A program made the position numbers and the translations under genes. Source: Sphingomonas arenae (GTDB lineage Bacteria; Pseudomonadota; Alphaproteobacteria; Sphingomonadales; Sphingomonadaceae). From it: DNA of 64,000 nucleotides. The stretch lies in the NCBI RefSeq assembly GCF_016924655.1, contig NZ_JAFFJU010000002.1:124001-188000 (forward strand), read 5' to 3'. This document shows positions 1-7,929 of this stretch, piece after piece; position 1 is the first letter of the stretch; every line of letters starts with the position of its first letter. The notes under the pieces are model-generated. The model was not told the DNA's origin. It worked only from the letters and a program-made list of their open reading frames with translations, and made no database searches.

Positions 1-621
1 CCCGTCCGCGGACGCCTTGCGCAGCCCTTCGTCGAGCGCGCCCTGCTGGATGCCGAACAGCGCCGCCCGCTCCGCATGCTCGCCACCCCGGTCGAACTCC
101 TCTCGCGACCGTCGCGCCCACCGGATCGAGCGCTCCATCGCCGCCTGCTGCTGCTCGCGGGGGGAGGTCGTCGGCACCAGCTGGTCGAACTGCATCACGA
201 TGTCCGAGCCGAGCAGCCGCTGGATCTCGACCGAGCGTTCGGGCGAAAGCATGTGCCGCGCGCCGTCGAGGTGGCTCTTGAAGGCGACCCCTTCCTCCGT
301 GACCTTGGTCAAGTCGGACAGGCTCATGACCTGGTAGCCGCCGCTATCGGTCAGGATCGGCCGCTCCCACCCCATGAAGCGATGCAGGCCGCCCAGCCGC
401 GCGACCCGCTCGGCACCCGGCCTCAGCATCAGGTGATAGGTGTTGCCCAGGATGATGTCGGCCCCGGCGGCGCGCACGTCAGCTGGCTTGACGGCCTTCA
501 CGGTTGCCGCGGTCCCGACCGGCATGAATGCCGGCGTACGGATCTCTCCGCGCGCCATGCGGATCACGCCGGTGCGCGCCTTGCCGTCGGTGGCGGTGAT
601 GGTGAAGTCGAAGCGGCTCAT
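1..621 (-). CDS. tgt: queuine tRNA-guanosine(34) transglycosylase, 3' part missing
   Basis: Exchanges guanine 34 in the anticodon of GUN tRNAs for preQ1, the committed step of queuosine modification in the cytoplasm. The window holds the first 207 codons; the frame runs off the left edge, so the zinc-binding C-terminal part is not seen. Visible family marks are the N-terminal TPAFMPVGT stretch (about residues 29-37), GNTYHL (59-64) and TDSGGYQ (91-97), whose Asp92 matches the active-site aspartate of the family, then the VMQFD segment further on. The ATG at 621 gives the usual N-terminus MSRFDF. queA lies 3.8 kb away on the same strand; in many relatives the two genes are neighbours, so the four plus-strand genes in between look like an insertion (inference). 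Confidence 0.95.
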   Translation of the reverse strand, partial: MSRFDFTITATDGKARTGVIRMARGEIRTPAFMPVGTAATVKAVKPADVRAAGADIILGNTYHLMLRPGAERVARLGGLHRFMGWERPILTDSGGYQVMSLSDLTKVTEEGVAFKSHLDGARHMLSPERSVEIQRLLGSDIVMQFDQLVPTTSPREQQQAAMERSIRWARRSREEFDRGGEHAERAALFGIQQGALDEGLRKASADG

Positions 622-670
622 GAAGCCGGGCTCCTAGCCGTCTCCGCTCACCGCCGCTACATCCGCGGCG

Positions 671-1426
671 ATGATCGAGACCTGGGTCTATCCCACCCTG
701 ACCGCAGTTGCCGTCCTCACCGGCTTCATCGATGCCATCGCAGGCGGCGGCGGACTGATCATGATGCCCGCGCTGCTGTTCACGGGCATCCCGCCGTTAC
801 AGGCGCTCGCCACCAACAAGCTCCAATCGATGTTCGGCACCATGATGGCGATGATCAACTATGGCCGCTCCGGCCTGATCGAGTGGCGCCGCAACCTGCC
901 GAGCATGCTCCTCGTCTTCGCTGGCGCCGCTGCCGGCTGCCTGGTCGTCCAGAGCATCGAGGCACGCTGGCTCAACCTCATCATCCCGGTCCTGCTGATG
1001 GCCGTCGCCCTCTACGTGCTCGTCAGCCCGCGAATGACGGACGAGGATGCGCACCATCGCGTCACCAGCCGTGGCTACGCGCCGATCGGGGGGACCATCG
1101 GCTTCTATGACGGCTTCTTCGGACCCGGCACGGGCACCTTCTTCACCACCAGCCTCGTCGCCCTGCGCGGCTATGGCCTGACCAAGGCCACCGCCCTCAC
1201 CAAGCTCCTCAACTGGACCAGCAACATCGCCTCCGTCGCGCTGTTCGCTTGGGGCGGACACATGCTGTGGCTGCTGGGCCTGTGCATGGCGGCGGGCGCG
1301 ATGCTGGGCGGGTGGCTCGGCTCCCACACGGCCATGAAGTTCGGCGCCCGCCTGATCCGTCCCTTGCTCGTGGCTATCAGCCTGGCCATGACCGCTCGCC
1401 TGCTGTGGGGCTATTTCGCAGCCTAG
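671..1426 (+). CDS. TSUP family (TauE/SafE-like) membrane transporter
   Basis: A 251-residue, strongly hydrophobic protein with about eight predicted membrane segments and the two internally similar halves typical of the TSUP/DUF81 family. The N-terminal half has the glycine-rich stretch IDAIAGGGGLIMMPAL and TNKLQSMFGT. The second half repeats the pattern with GFYDGFFGPGTGTFF and the TKLLNWTSN motif. Family members move sulfite, sulfoacetate or other sulfur-containing or organic anions across the inner membrane; the substrate here cannot be read from sequence. It is followed after 40 bases by a sulfotransferase on the same strand, so a role in sulfur-anion traffic is an attractive but unproven guess. 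Confidence 0.88.
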   Translation: MIETWVYPTLTAVAVLTGFIDAIAGGGGLIMMPALLFTGIPPLQALATNKLQSMFGTMMAMINYGRSGLIEWRRNLPSMLLVFAGAAAGCLVVQSIEARWLNLIIPVLLMAVALYVLVSPRMTDEDAHHRVTSRGYAPIGGTIGFYDGFFGPGTGTFFTTSLVALRGYGLTKATALTKLLNWTSNIASVALFAWGGHMLWLLGLCMAAGAMLGGWLGSHTAMKFGARLIRPLLVAISLAMTARLLWGYFAA

Positions 1427-1466
1427 AGGGTTGCGCCCGCTGGCTCGCCTGTCCACAAGCCGCGGC

Positions 1467-2438
1467 ATGCAGCCAGACAAGCAGATGGCCTTCATCGTCG
1501 GCGCCCCGCGCTGCGGCACCACCACCCTGTCGAGCCTGCTTCGGCAGCACCCCGAGGTCTGCTTCTCCGCCGTGAAGGAGCCGCATTTCTTTCCACGCTT
1601 CGACCTGGACGCGATGAGCGACGAGGAACTGCGCAGCCTGGTGCGGCGCGACTATCTCGACCGCTTCTTTGCCGCCTGCGGTCCCGATCAGAAGGTCCTG
1701 GCGGAGGGCTCCGTCTCCTACCTCTACGCGCCCGAGGCGATGCGTGGCGTTCTCCGCCTGTGGCCCGACGCCAGGTTCATCATCGCCCTGCGTGACCCGC
1801 TGTCGATGATTCCGTCGCTCCATGCGCGCCTGCTGATGACCGGCGACGAGACGATCACGGATTTCGCCAAGGCCTGGGCGATGGTGCCCGAGCGCGCCGC
1901 CGGCCGAGCCATCCCGCGCAGCGCCGCCGACCCGCGCTGGCTCCGCTACGACGAGGCGGGCCGCTTCGGCACTCACGTCCAGCGCTTCTTCGACGTGGTC
2001 GGGCGCGAGCGGTGCCATGTCGTCTTGTTCGACGACCTCACCAGCAATCCGCAGGGCACCTACGCCGCGCTGTGTGGGTTCCTCGGGCTGGAGCCGTTTC
2101 CCGGAACCAGCTTCAAGGCGCGCCGCCAGCACTTCGCCTATCGCTGGGGCTGGCTGCAGCGCCTGCTCAAGCGGCCGCCAAAGGCTGTGCAATCGATGCT
2201 CGCTGGGGAGAAGTTCAACCAGCGCGAGGGCCAGCAGGCGAAAAAGGGCGCGATCATGCGGGTGCGCAAGCACCTGCTCGACTGGAACAAGGTGCCGGCC
2301 AAGCGCAAGGCGCTCGACCCCGCCGTTCGCCGGCAGATCGTGGATCGCCTGCGCGGCGAGGTCGTGATCCTGTCGCGGCTTCTCGACCGGGATCTCAGCC
2401 ACTGGCTCGGCGGCGTACCAGAGGCGACGGGGCGCTGA
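1467..2438 (+). CDS. sulfotransferase family protein (PAPS-dependent)
   Basis: A 323-residue cytosolic enzyme of the sulfotransferase fold. The 5'-phosphosulfate loop is FIVGAPRCGTTTL at about residues 9-21. A later segment, ARFIIALRDPLSMIPSLHARL, fits the 3'-phosphate-binding strand and helix with its conserved Arg and Ser. The family moves sulfate from PAPS to a hydroxyl or amino group; the acceptor is unknown. An upstream TTG at 1431 and an internal ATG at 1485 are alternative starts; ATG 1467 was chosen because it leaves only a short leader before the P-loop strand. It lies 31 bases before crtW on the same strand, which suggests co-transcription and makes a carotenoid acceptor worth testing, since sulfated carotenoids are known from related marine Erythrobacteraceae. 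Confidence 0.85.
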   Translation: MQPDKQMAFIVGAPRCGTTTLSSLLRQHPEVCFSAVKEPHFFPRFDLDAMSDEELRSLVRRDYLDRFFAACGPDQKVLAEGSVSYLYAPEAMRGVLRLWPDARFIIALRDPLSMIPSLHARLLMTGDETITDFAKAWAMVPERAAGRAIPRSAADPRWLRYDEAGRFGTHVQRFFDVVGRERCHVVLFDDLTSNPQGTYAALCGFLGLEPFPGTSFKARRQHFAYRWGWLQRLLKRPPKAVQSMLAGEKFNQREGQQAKKGAIMRVRKHLLDWNKVPAKRKALDPAVRRQIVDRLRGEVVILSRLLDRDLSHWLGGVPEATGR

Positions 2439-2469
2439 CTTCGCAGGTCGGAGCGCCTATATCCCTCTT

Positions 2470-3222
2470 ATGATCAGCCCCGCTCAGGCCAGGCGGCAGA
2501 CACGCATCGGGCTTAGCCTCGCTGCGCTGATCGTCGGCGCATGGCTGGTGCTGCACATCGGGGCGGTGTTCCTGCTTCCGCTGGATGGCCCCACCCTGTT
2601 TGCAGCCCCGCTCCTCGTTGCGGTCATCTGCTGGCTGAACGTCGGCCTGTTCATTGTCGCGCATGACGCGATGCACGGCTCGCTCGCGCCTGGTCACCCC
2701 AGCGTGAATCGCTTCTGGGGACGGCTCACCCTGCTGCTCTATGCGGGCTTCTGGATGGACCGGCTCCAACCCAAGCATTTCGACCATCACAAGCATGTGG
2801 GCACCGCGCGCGACCCGGACTTCTCCGAAACACACCCAGACCGCTTCTGGCCCTGGTACCTGCAGTTCTTTCGCACCTATTTCGGATGGCGCGAGTTCGC
2901 GGTGCTGTTCGCAGTGTCCTGGACCTACATCCTCGTGCTTGGCGCCCCGATGGAGAACGTCCTCCTGTTCTGGGCACTTCCCGCCATCCTCTCCTCGCTG
3001 CAGCTGTTCACCTTCGGCACCTTTCTGCCGCATCGGCATGAGGAAGAAGAGTTTTCCGATCACCACCGCTCGCGCAGCAACGACTATGGCTGGCTCGCGT
3101 CACTGCTGACCTGCTTCCACTTCGGCTACCATCGCGAACATCACGCCAGTCCGGGCACGCCCTGGTGGGCCCTGCCCGCAGAGAGACAGCGGCTGAAAGG
3201 ACAGCTACAGGCCACGGCCTGA
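2470..3222 (+). CDS. crtW: beta-carotene ketolase CrtW
   Basis: Inserts the 4-keto group into beta-ionone rings, giving canthaxanthin or astaxanthin-type carotenoids; a membrane-bound di-iron enzyme of the fatty acid desaturase superfamily. At 250 residues it has the usual CrtW length. The histidine clusters are all there: HDAMH (65-69), HFDHHKH (103-109) and HREHH (221-225), plus the CrtW-type stretches FIVAHDAMHGSLAP and FTFGTFLPHRH. Three to four hydrophobic segments flank them. The TGA stop shares its A with the ATG of crtX (3222), so the two are probably translationally coupled. No crtZ hydroxylase or crtEBIY genes are in the window. Confidence 0.95.
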   Translation: MISPAQARRQTRIGLSLAALIVGAWLVLHIGAVFLLPLDGPTLFAAPLLVAVICWLNVGLFIVAHDAMHGSLAPGHPSVNRFWGRLTLLLYAGFWMDRLQPKHFDHHKHVGTARDPDFSETHPDRFWPWYLQFFRTYFGWREFAVLFAVSWTYILVLGAPMENVLLFWALPAILSSLQLFTFGTFLPHRHEEEEFSDHHRSRSNDYGWLASLLTCFHFGYHREHHASPGTPWWALPAERQRLKGQLQATA

Positions 3223-4454
3223 TGTCCGTTGCGTCCCGCCACATCGCGCTGATCTGCCCGCCTTTCGCGGCTCACCTCCACACTTTCCGTGCCCTCGGCG
3301 AGGAGCTGGTCCGACGCGGGCACCGCGTGACCTTCGTTCTCAACGCCGGAGCGCCCGAGCGCATCGGCGACCTGGCAGTGCGCCATGTTCCCGTCCGCCC
3401 CCGCGATCCGCGGGTGGAGCAGGTTCTCGCCAATGCCGAGAGCCCGGCGGGACTGACCGGCACGCTGCGCACCATCGCCGAGAGTGCGGCACTGACTGAC
3501 CAGCTCTTCGCGGGCGGACTAGACCTGCTCGGCGAAATGAGCGTGGATGCCGTGATCGCGGACCAGCTGGAGCCGGCCGGCGGGCTCCTCGGCCGGGCAT
3601 TGGGTGTTCCGGTGATCAGCCTTGCATGCGCTCTGCCGATCAACAGCGCCCCGGGGGTGCCGCTCCCATTCCTGGACTGGCCCTACACTCCGCATCGTGC
3701 CGGCCGTCTACGCCGTACCCAGAAGATCGGCGATCTGCTCAGCTGGCGTCAGCGCCGCGTGCTGGAGCGCTGGTCGAGCCGCTTCGCCCTGCCCGCCTGT
3801 CGAACCCTCGAGGATTGCCTCGGCCCTGTGCAGATTGCCCAAGTGGTTCGCGGCTACGACTTTCCGCGCCCAGACCCGCTGCCGTTCGCACCCGTCGGAC
3901 CCATCCGCAGCCCGGAAGAGGAGGGGCCTGCCGGTCTCCCCTTCGCTCCGGACGCCGGTCGCCCACTGGTGTTCGCAACCATGGGTACTCTGCAAGGGGG
4001 CCGACTGGAACTCTGGCAGGCCATTGTCCGGGCCTGCCGCGACGCCGGCACGCAGATCGTGATCGCGCACGGTGGCAAGCTTACCGACGCAGAGGCCGCA
4101 GCTCTCCGGGCAGACTATGCGGCGGCCTTCCTGTCTTACCGCTCGGTCCTGCGCCGTGCCGACCTTTGCCTTACCCACGGCGGCTCCAACACCGTGCTCG
4201 ACGCGCTGGCCTGCGGCGTGCCTCTCGTGGTCCGCCCGATTGCCTTCGACCAGCCGGGGAACCTCGCCCGCATCGTCCACCACGGCCTCGGCGAGCGCAT
4301 GGCCCCGATCACCCGCCCCGACCTGCTCGGCGCTCAGATCAAGCGCATGCTCATGGACAAGCGCTGTCGCGAGAACGCGCGAAAAATGGCGGGGGAGATT
4401 GCAGGGGCCGGCGGCCGCACCCGAGCTGCCGACCTGGTCGAAGCCGCCCTCTAG
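3222..4454 (+). CDS. crtX: zeaxanthin glucosyltransferase-like glycosyltransferase CrtX
   Basis: A 410-residue GT1/UGT-type glycosyltransferase. The N-terminus has the macrolide/sterol glycosyltransferase pattern [16 protein letters not shown], and the C-terminal donor-sugar motif [17 protein letters not shown] lies at about residues 318-334, followed by a DQPGN segment at 343-347. CrtX adds glucose to the hydroxyl groups of zeaxanthin or astaxanthin using UDP-glucose at the membrane face. The assignment to carotenoids rests on the one-base overlap with crtW. The ATG at 3222 was chosen over an in-frame start at 3165 because of that TGATG junction. Its TAG stop overlaps the stop of the convergent queA within a CTAG. 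Some other acceptor hydroxyl lipid cannot be excluded. Confidence 0.87.
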   Translation: MSVASRHIALICPPFAAHLHTFRALGEELVRRGHRVTFVLNAGAPERIGDLAVRHVPVRPRDPRVEQVLANAESPAGLTGTLRTIAESAALTDQLFAGGLDLLGEMSVDAVIADQLEPAGGLLGRALGVPVISLACALPINSAPGVPLPFLDWPYTPHRAGRLRRTQKIGDLLSWRQRRVLERWSSRFALPACRTLEDCLGPVQIAQVVRGYDFPRPDPLPFAPVGPIRSPEEEGPAGLPFAPDAGRPLVFATMGTLQGGRLELWQAIVRACRDAGTQIVIAHGGKLTDAEAAALRADYAAAFLSYRSVLRRADLCLTHGGSNTVLDALACGVPLVVRPIAFDQPGNLARIVHHGLGERMAPITRPDLLGAQIKRMLMDKRCRENARKMAGEIAGAGGRTRAADLVEAAL

Positions 4455-5482
4455 CGCTGCGGCAGCAGCAGGCTGCCGTCCCCATAGCTGTAGAAGCGGT
4501 AGCGCTGCTGGATCGCATGCCCATAGGCGCGCTGCATTGTCTCCAGCCCCATCAGCGCGCTGACCAGCATGAACAATGTGCTCTTGGGCAGGTGAAAGTT
4601 GGTGATCAGTCCATCGACCACGCGGAACCGACAGCCCGGCGTGATGAAGATGTCGGTGTCGCCTGCAAACGCCTGCACCCGCCCATCCTGGCTCGCCGCG
4701 CTCTCCAGCAGCCGCAGGGAGGTCGTCCCCACTGCGATCAGCCGCCCGCCAGCAGCGCGCGCCGCGTTGAGCCGCCCGGCGGTCTCCGGTTCGATCCGCC
4801 CCCATTCGGCATGCATCTTGTGCTCGGCCGTGTCCTCCGCCTTGACCGGCAGGAAGGTCCCCGCTCCCACGTGCAGGGTCAGCGTCTCGCGGCCGATGCC
4901 CGCCTCGTCCAGCGCGCCGACCAGCCGCTCCGTGAAATGGAGCGAGGCGGTCGGCGCGGCCACGGCCCCGTCTTCGCGCGCGAAGATGGTCTGGTAGTCG
5001 TCGGCATCCTGCGCATCGATCGGGCGCTTGGAGGCGATATAGGGGGGGAGCGGCATGGTCCCGGCCCGGTGCAGCAGCACCTCCACCGGCTCCTCGCCCA
5101 GGAACTCCAGCAGCACTGCCCCGTCCGCGCCCTTGTCGGTGACCTCCGCCTCGACGCCGCCGCCGAACGTCACAAGATCTCCCGCCCTCAGCCTCCGCGC
5201 ATTGCGCACGAACGCCCACCAGCGCCGCAGGTCCTCCCGCTTGTGCAGCGTCGCGCCGATTGTCGCCTGGCCGCGGCGGCCCTCCAGTTGCGCGGGGATG
5301 ACGCGGGTATCGTTGAACACCAGCACGTCGCCGGCCCGCAGCAATTGTGGCAAGTCGAGCACGCCATGGTCGCTGATCTGCTCGCCCGCAACGCACATCA
5401 GCCGCGCACTGTCCCGCGGCCGCGCCGGTCGGAGGGCGATCAGGTCCTGGGGCAGCTCGAAATCGAAAAGGTCGACGCGCAT
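4451..5482 (-). CDS. queA: S-adenosylmethionine:tRNA ribosyltransferase-isomerase QueA
   Basis: Transfers the ribosyl part of SAM to preQ1-tRNA and isomerises it to epoxyqueuosine, the step after Tgt. The 343-residue protein starts [11 protein letters not shown], carries [12 protein letters not shown] near residue 20 and later [38 protein letters not shown] and GDGSLLL, all hallmark stretches of the family. Full length. It is the last gene of a minus-strand run xseB-ispA-coaD-cyclophilin-queA; a nested palindrome occupies the 110 bases in front of it. Its stop overlaps the stop of convergent crtX. Confidence 0.96.
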   Translation of the reverse strand: MRVDLFDFELPQDLIALRPARPRDSARLMCVAGEQISDHGVLDLPQLLRAGDVLVFNDTRVIPAQLEGRRGQATIGATLHKREDLRRWWAFVRNARRLRAGDLVTFGGGVEAEVTDKGADGAVLLEFLGEEPVEVLLHRAGTMPLPPYIASKRPIDAQDADDYQTIFAREDGAVAAPTASLHFTERLVGALDEAGIGRETLTLHVGAGTFLPVKAEDTAEHKMHAEWGRIEPETAGRLNAARAAGGRLIAVGTTSLRLLESAASQDGRVQAFAGDTDIFITPGCRFRVVDGLITNFHLPKSTLFMLVSALMGLETMQRAYGHAIQQRYRFYSYGDGSLLLPQR

Positions 5483-5510
5483 GGCGGGCGCAATAACCAG
5501 TTCCGCTCAC

Positions 5511-5581
5511 CCTGAGTAGCGGCGGACGCCGCGTATCGAAGGCCTCAGGTGCTTCGATACGCTGCTTAGGCGGCTACTCAG
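5511..5581. repeat. nested palindromic repeat, TGAGTAGC/GTATCGAAG type
   Basis: Two perfect inverted repeats are nested: TGAGTAGC (5513-5520) with GCTACTCA (5573-5580), and inside them GCGTATCGAAG (5531-5541) with CTTCGATACGC (5552-5562). The transcript could fold into one long hairpin between the cyclophilin gene and queA. Diverged copies with the same words lie at 32193-32294 and 51469-51540, so this is a dispersed intergenic repeat family. Confidence 0.8.
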
Positions 5582-5592
5582 CAGGAGCGGGA

Positions 5593-6246
5593 TTACTGCT
5601 GCGGCTGCGGCTGTGGCTGCGGTGCCTCGACCGGCGGCGCTGGGGGTAGAGGCGGAGTCGGCGCATCGCCGATGCTCGCACGCAAGATCCGCGTAGGCTG
5701 TGCCGGCGGCTCGCCGACCGCGATCTGGTCGACATACTGCATGCCCGAAACGACGCGCCCGAAAACGGTATACTTGCCGTCCAGCGACACGCGCGGCGCG
5801 AACATGATGTAGAACTGGCTGTTGGCGCTGTCCGGGCTCTCCGCCCGGGCCGCTGCCATCGTGCCACGCAAGTGCGGCAACGAGTTGAACTCCGCCTTGA
5901 CGTCGGGCAGCGGCGAGCCGCCAGTTCCGTCGCCCTTCGGGTCGCCGCCCTGCGCCATGAAGCCGGGGATCACGCGATGGAAGGTCAGGCCGTTGTAGAA
6001 GCCTTGATTCGCCAGCGTGCGAATGCGCTCCACGTGCAGCGGTGCGGCGTCGGGGCGGAGCTGCACCACGACCCGGCCACCGTTCGAAAGGTCCAGCGTC
6101 AGTCGGTTCGCAGGATCGGCCGCAATCTCTGCCGGAGCGACGATCGGCAGGCGCGGCTGCACCGGCACTGCCGGCTGCTGCGCCTGCGCCGCGGCGACCA
6201 TCAGGCCGGTGGCAAGCGGCAGCGCGAACAAGGTCTTGAACTTCAT
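5593..6246 (-). CDS. periplasmic peptidyl-prolyl cis-trans isomerase, cyclophilin type
   Basis: Catalyses cis-trans isomerisation at Xaa-Pro bonds during folding of exported proteins. The 217-residue protein starts with a signal peptide (MKFKTLFALPLATGLMVAAA, cleavage near AQA-QQ), so it should act in the periplasm. The cyclophilin core shows GFYNGLTFHRVIPGF, MAQGGDPKGDGTGG and NSQFYIMFAP, with the catalytic Arg in FHRV. The C-terminus is a low-complexity tail of Pro, Gln and Glu. It is placed 9 bases downstream of coaD and upstream of queA on the same strand. Confidence 0.93.
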   Translation of the reverse strand: MKFKTLFALPLATGLMVAAAQAQQPAVPVQPRLPIVAPAEIAADPANRLTLDLSNGGRVVVQLRPDAAPLHVERIRTLANQGFYNGLTFHRVIPGFMAQGGDPKGDGTGGSPLPDVKAEFNSLPHLRGTMAAARAESPDSANSQFYIMFAPRVSLDGKYTVFGRVVSGMQYVDQIAVGEPPAQPTRILRASIGDAPTPPLPPAPPVEAPQPQPQPQQ

Positions 6247-6255
6247 GGGCTTGGA

Positions 6256-6744
6256 CTACTCCCCGGCCAGCTTGGCGGCAACGTCAGCCACCACCGCGGA
6301 TGGCACGAACTTGTCGATGGCGCCGCCGTAGCGCGCGATTTCTTTCACCAGCCTTGACGCGATCGGCTGCAGCGACACGTCCGCCATCAGGAAGACGGTC
6401 TCGATCCGGTCGTTCAGCTGCTGGTTCATGCCCGCCATCTGATATTCGTATTCGAAGTCGGCGACCGCCCGTAAGCCACGGAGGATCAAGGACGCCCCCT
6501 CGCGCTCGGCGAAGTCCATCAGCAGCGAGTTGAACTCGACCACGCTGACGTTGGCGGCGTCAGCCGTCTCTCGCCGCACCATCGCCAGACGCTCTTCCAG
6601 CGAGAACATCGGCTCCTTGGAAGGATTGGTCGTCACCCCGATCACCAGCCGGTCCACCAGCCGCGCCCCGCGCCGGATGATGTCGAGGTGCCCGAGGGTC
6701 AGTGGATCAAAAGTGCCCGGATAGACGCCGATGCGCTCAGCCAT
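6256..6744 (-). CDS. coaD: phosphopantetheine adenylyltransferase
   Basis: Makes dephospho-CoA from 4'-phosphopantetheine and ATP, the penultimate step of coenzyme A synthesis, in the cytoplasm. The 162-residue protein has the expected length and motifs: YPGTFDPLTLGHLDII with the nucleotidyltransferase (T/H)xGH signature near residues 17-20, the substrate-contacting stretch EFNSLLMDF, RGLRAVADFEYEYQM and the C-terminal SSR-like segment here reading PIASRLVKEIARYGG. It begins 3 bases after the ispA stop, so it is clearly part of the same transcription unit. Confidence 0.96.
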   Translation of the reverse strand: MAERIGVYPGTFDPLTLGHLDIIRRGARLVDRLVIGVTTNPSKEPMFSLEERLAMVRRETADAANVSVVEFNSLLMDFAEREGASLILRGLRAVADFEYEYQMAGMNQQLNDRIETVFLMADVSLQPIASRLVKEIARYGGAIDKFVPSAVVADVAAKLAGE

Positions 6745-6747
6745 GTC

Positions 6748-7650
6748 TCAACGGTCCCGCTCCACGGCATAGCGCGCGATTGCCCTCAGCAGGTCCGCTT
6801 CCTCGCCGTGATCGTGAAGGTGCTCGATCGCCTGCTCCACCAGCATTCCCGCCTGCTGCCGCGCGCGATCTTCCCCGAGCAAAGACACGAACGTCGCCTT
6901 GCCCATGTCCGCATCCTTGCCGACGCGCTTGCCTGCCGCCGCCTCGTCGCCCCCATGGTCGATGAGATCGTCGGCGATCTGGAAGGCCAGGCCGATGTTT
7001 CGTGCATAGCCCCGGTAGCGGGTCCGTGCGTCGTGCGGCAGCCGGGCCATGATCGTTCCGGCCTCCACCGCATATTCGATGAGCGCCCCGGTCTTCAGCT
7101 GCTGGAGGCGAGTGATGGCGCTGAGGTCGAGTTCCTGCCCCTCCGCCGTCAGGTCCATCATCTGCCCACCGGCCATCCCATGCGTGCCCGACGCACGCGC
7201 CAGTTCAAGCACCAGCTCGGAGCGAACGAAAGGGTCCTCATGAGTTTCAGGATCGGACAGAATCTCAAAGGCCAACGCGTGCAGGCTGTCGCCCGCCAGC
7301 ACCGCGGCCGCCTCTCCGAATGCTTTGTGCACCGTTGGCTTGCCGCGTCGGAGGTCGTCGTCGTCCATGCACGGCAGATCATCATGGATCAGGCTGTAGA
7401 CGTGGATCGCCTCCACTGCCGTCCCCACGCGAACGCTCCGCTCCTCGTCAATGGCGAACAGGCGGGATGCGGCGACGGTTAGCAGCGGGCGGAGCCGCTT
7501 GCCGCCGCCGATCGCGGCATGTCGCATCGCCTGGAACAACGTGTCACGCCCATCCCCGTGATCCGCCAGAACTTTTGCGAACAGACAATCGACCGCCTCG
7601 CCGACCCGGCGGGACTCGGCGAACAAATCGGCGTTCGGACGCTCGGTCAC
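6748..7650 (-). CDS. ispA: (2E,6E)-farnesyl diphosphate synthase
   Basis: Condenses IPP with DMAPP and GPP to give farnesyl diphosphate, precursor of carotenoids, quinones and undecaprenyl carriers. The prenyltransferase marks are present: GGKRLRPLL, the first aspartate-rich motif in LIHDDLPCMDDDDLRRGKPT and the second in FQIADDLIDHGGD. With the GTG at 7650 the protein has 300 residues, the usual length; that GTG comes one base after the xseB stop. The frame stays open upstream to an ATG at 7692 inside xseB, which is less likely as the start. It supplies the pathway fed by dxs at 44-46 kb and used by crtW/crtX. Confidence 0.94.
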   Translation of the reverse strand: MTERPNADLFAESRRVGEAVDCLFAKVLADHGDGRDTLFQAMRHAAIGGGKRLRPLLTVAASRLFAIDEERSVRVGTAVEAIHVYSLIHDDLPCMDDDDLRRGKPTVHKAFGEAAAVLAGDSLHALAFEILSDPETHEDPFVRSELVLELARASGTHGMAGGQMMDLTAEGQELDLSAITRLQQLKTGALIEYAVEAGTIMARLPHDARTRYRGYARNIGLAFQIADDLIDHGGDEAAAGKRVGKDADMGKATFVSLLGEDRARQQAGMLVEQAIEHLHDHGEEADLLRAIARYAVERDR

Positions 7651-7651
7651 G

Positions 7652-7897
7652 TCAGCCGTCGCCAAACGGCACCGTCCCTCGCGGACTTCCATCCGGGCCG
7701 AGCGCAATCGCGTCGATCCGCGCTTGTGCGGACTTCAGCCGCTCCTCGCACAGCCGCCGCAACCGGTCGCCTTCCTGGTAGAGGTCGATCGACTGATCCA
7801 GCGGAGCCTCGCCACGCTCCAGCAGGCGCACGATCTCCTCGAGGCGGGCAAGCGCAGCCTCGAAGCTCAGCGTCTTGGTCTCTTCGCCAGCGTCCAT
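7652..7897 (-). CDS. xseB: exodeoxyribonuclease VII small subunit
   Basis: An 81-residue helical protein that binds the large XseA subunit of exonuclease VII, which degrades single-stranded DNA. The pattern LSFEAALARLEEIVRLLE then LDQSIDLYQEGDRL and CEERLKSAQARI is typical of the XseB coiled hairpin. xseA is not in this window. The stop lies one base before the GTG of ispA, the arrangement xseB-ispA seen in many proteobacteria, which often continues to dxs; here dxs is about 37 kb away. Confidence 0.93.
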   Translation of the reverse strand: MDAGEETKTLSFEAALARLEEIVRLLERGEAPLDQSIDLYQEGDRLRRLCEERLKSAQARIDAIALGPDGSPRGTVPFGDG

Positions 7898-7929
7898 GGT
7901 TCAGACCGTGGCCGAGGCCCTCTCCTGAA

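Noticed and set aside
3626-5515. Very long open frames on both strands across crtX and queA (about 600 codons each).
   Set aside because: They run in other frames through two clearly recognisable genes and give Arg/Pro/Ala-rich proteins without motifs; an effect of high GC.
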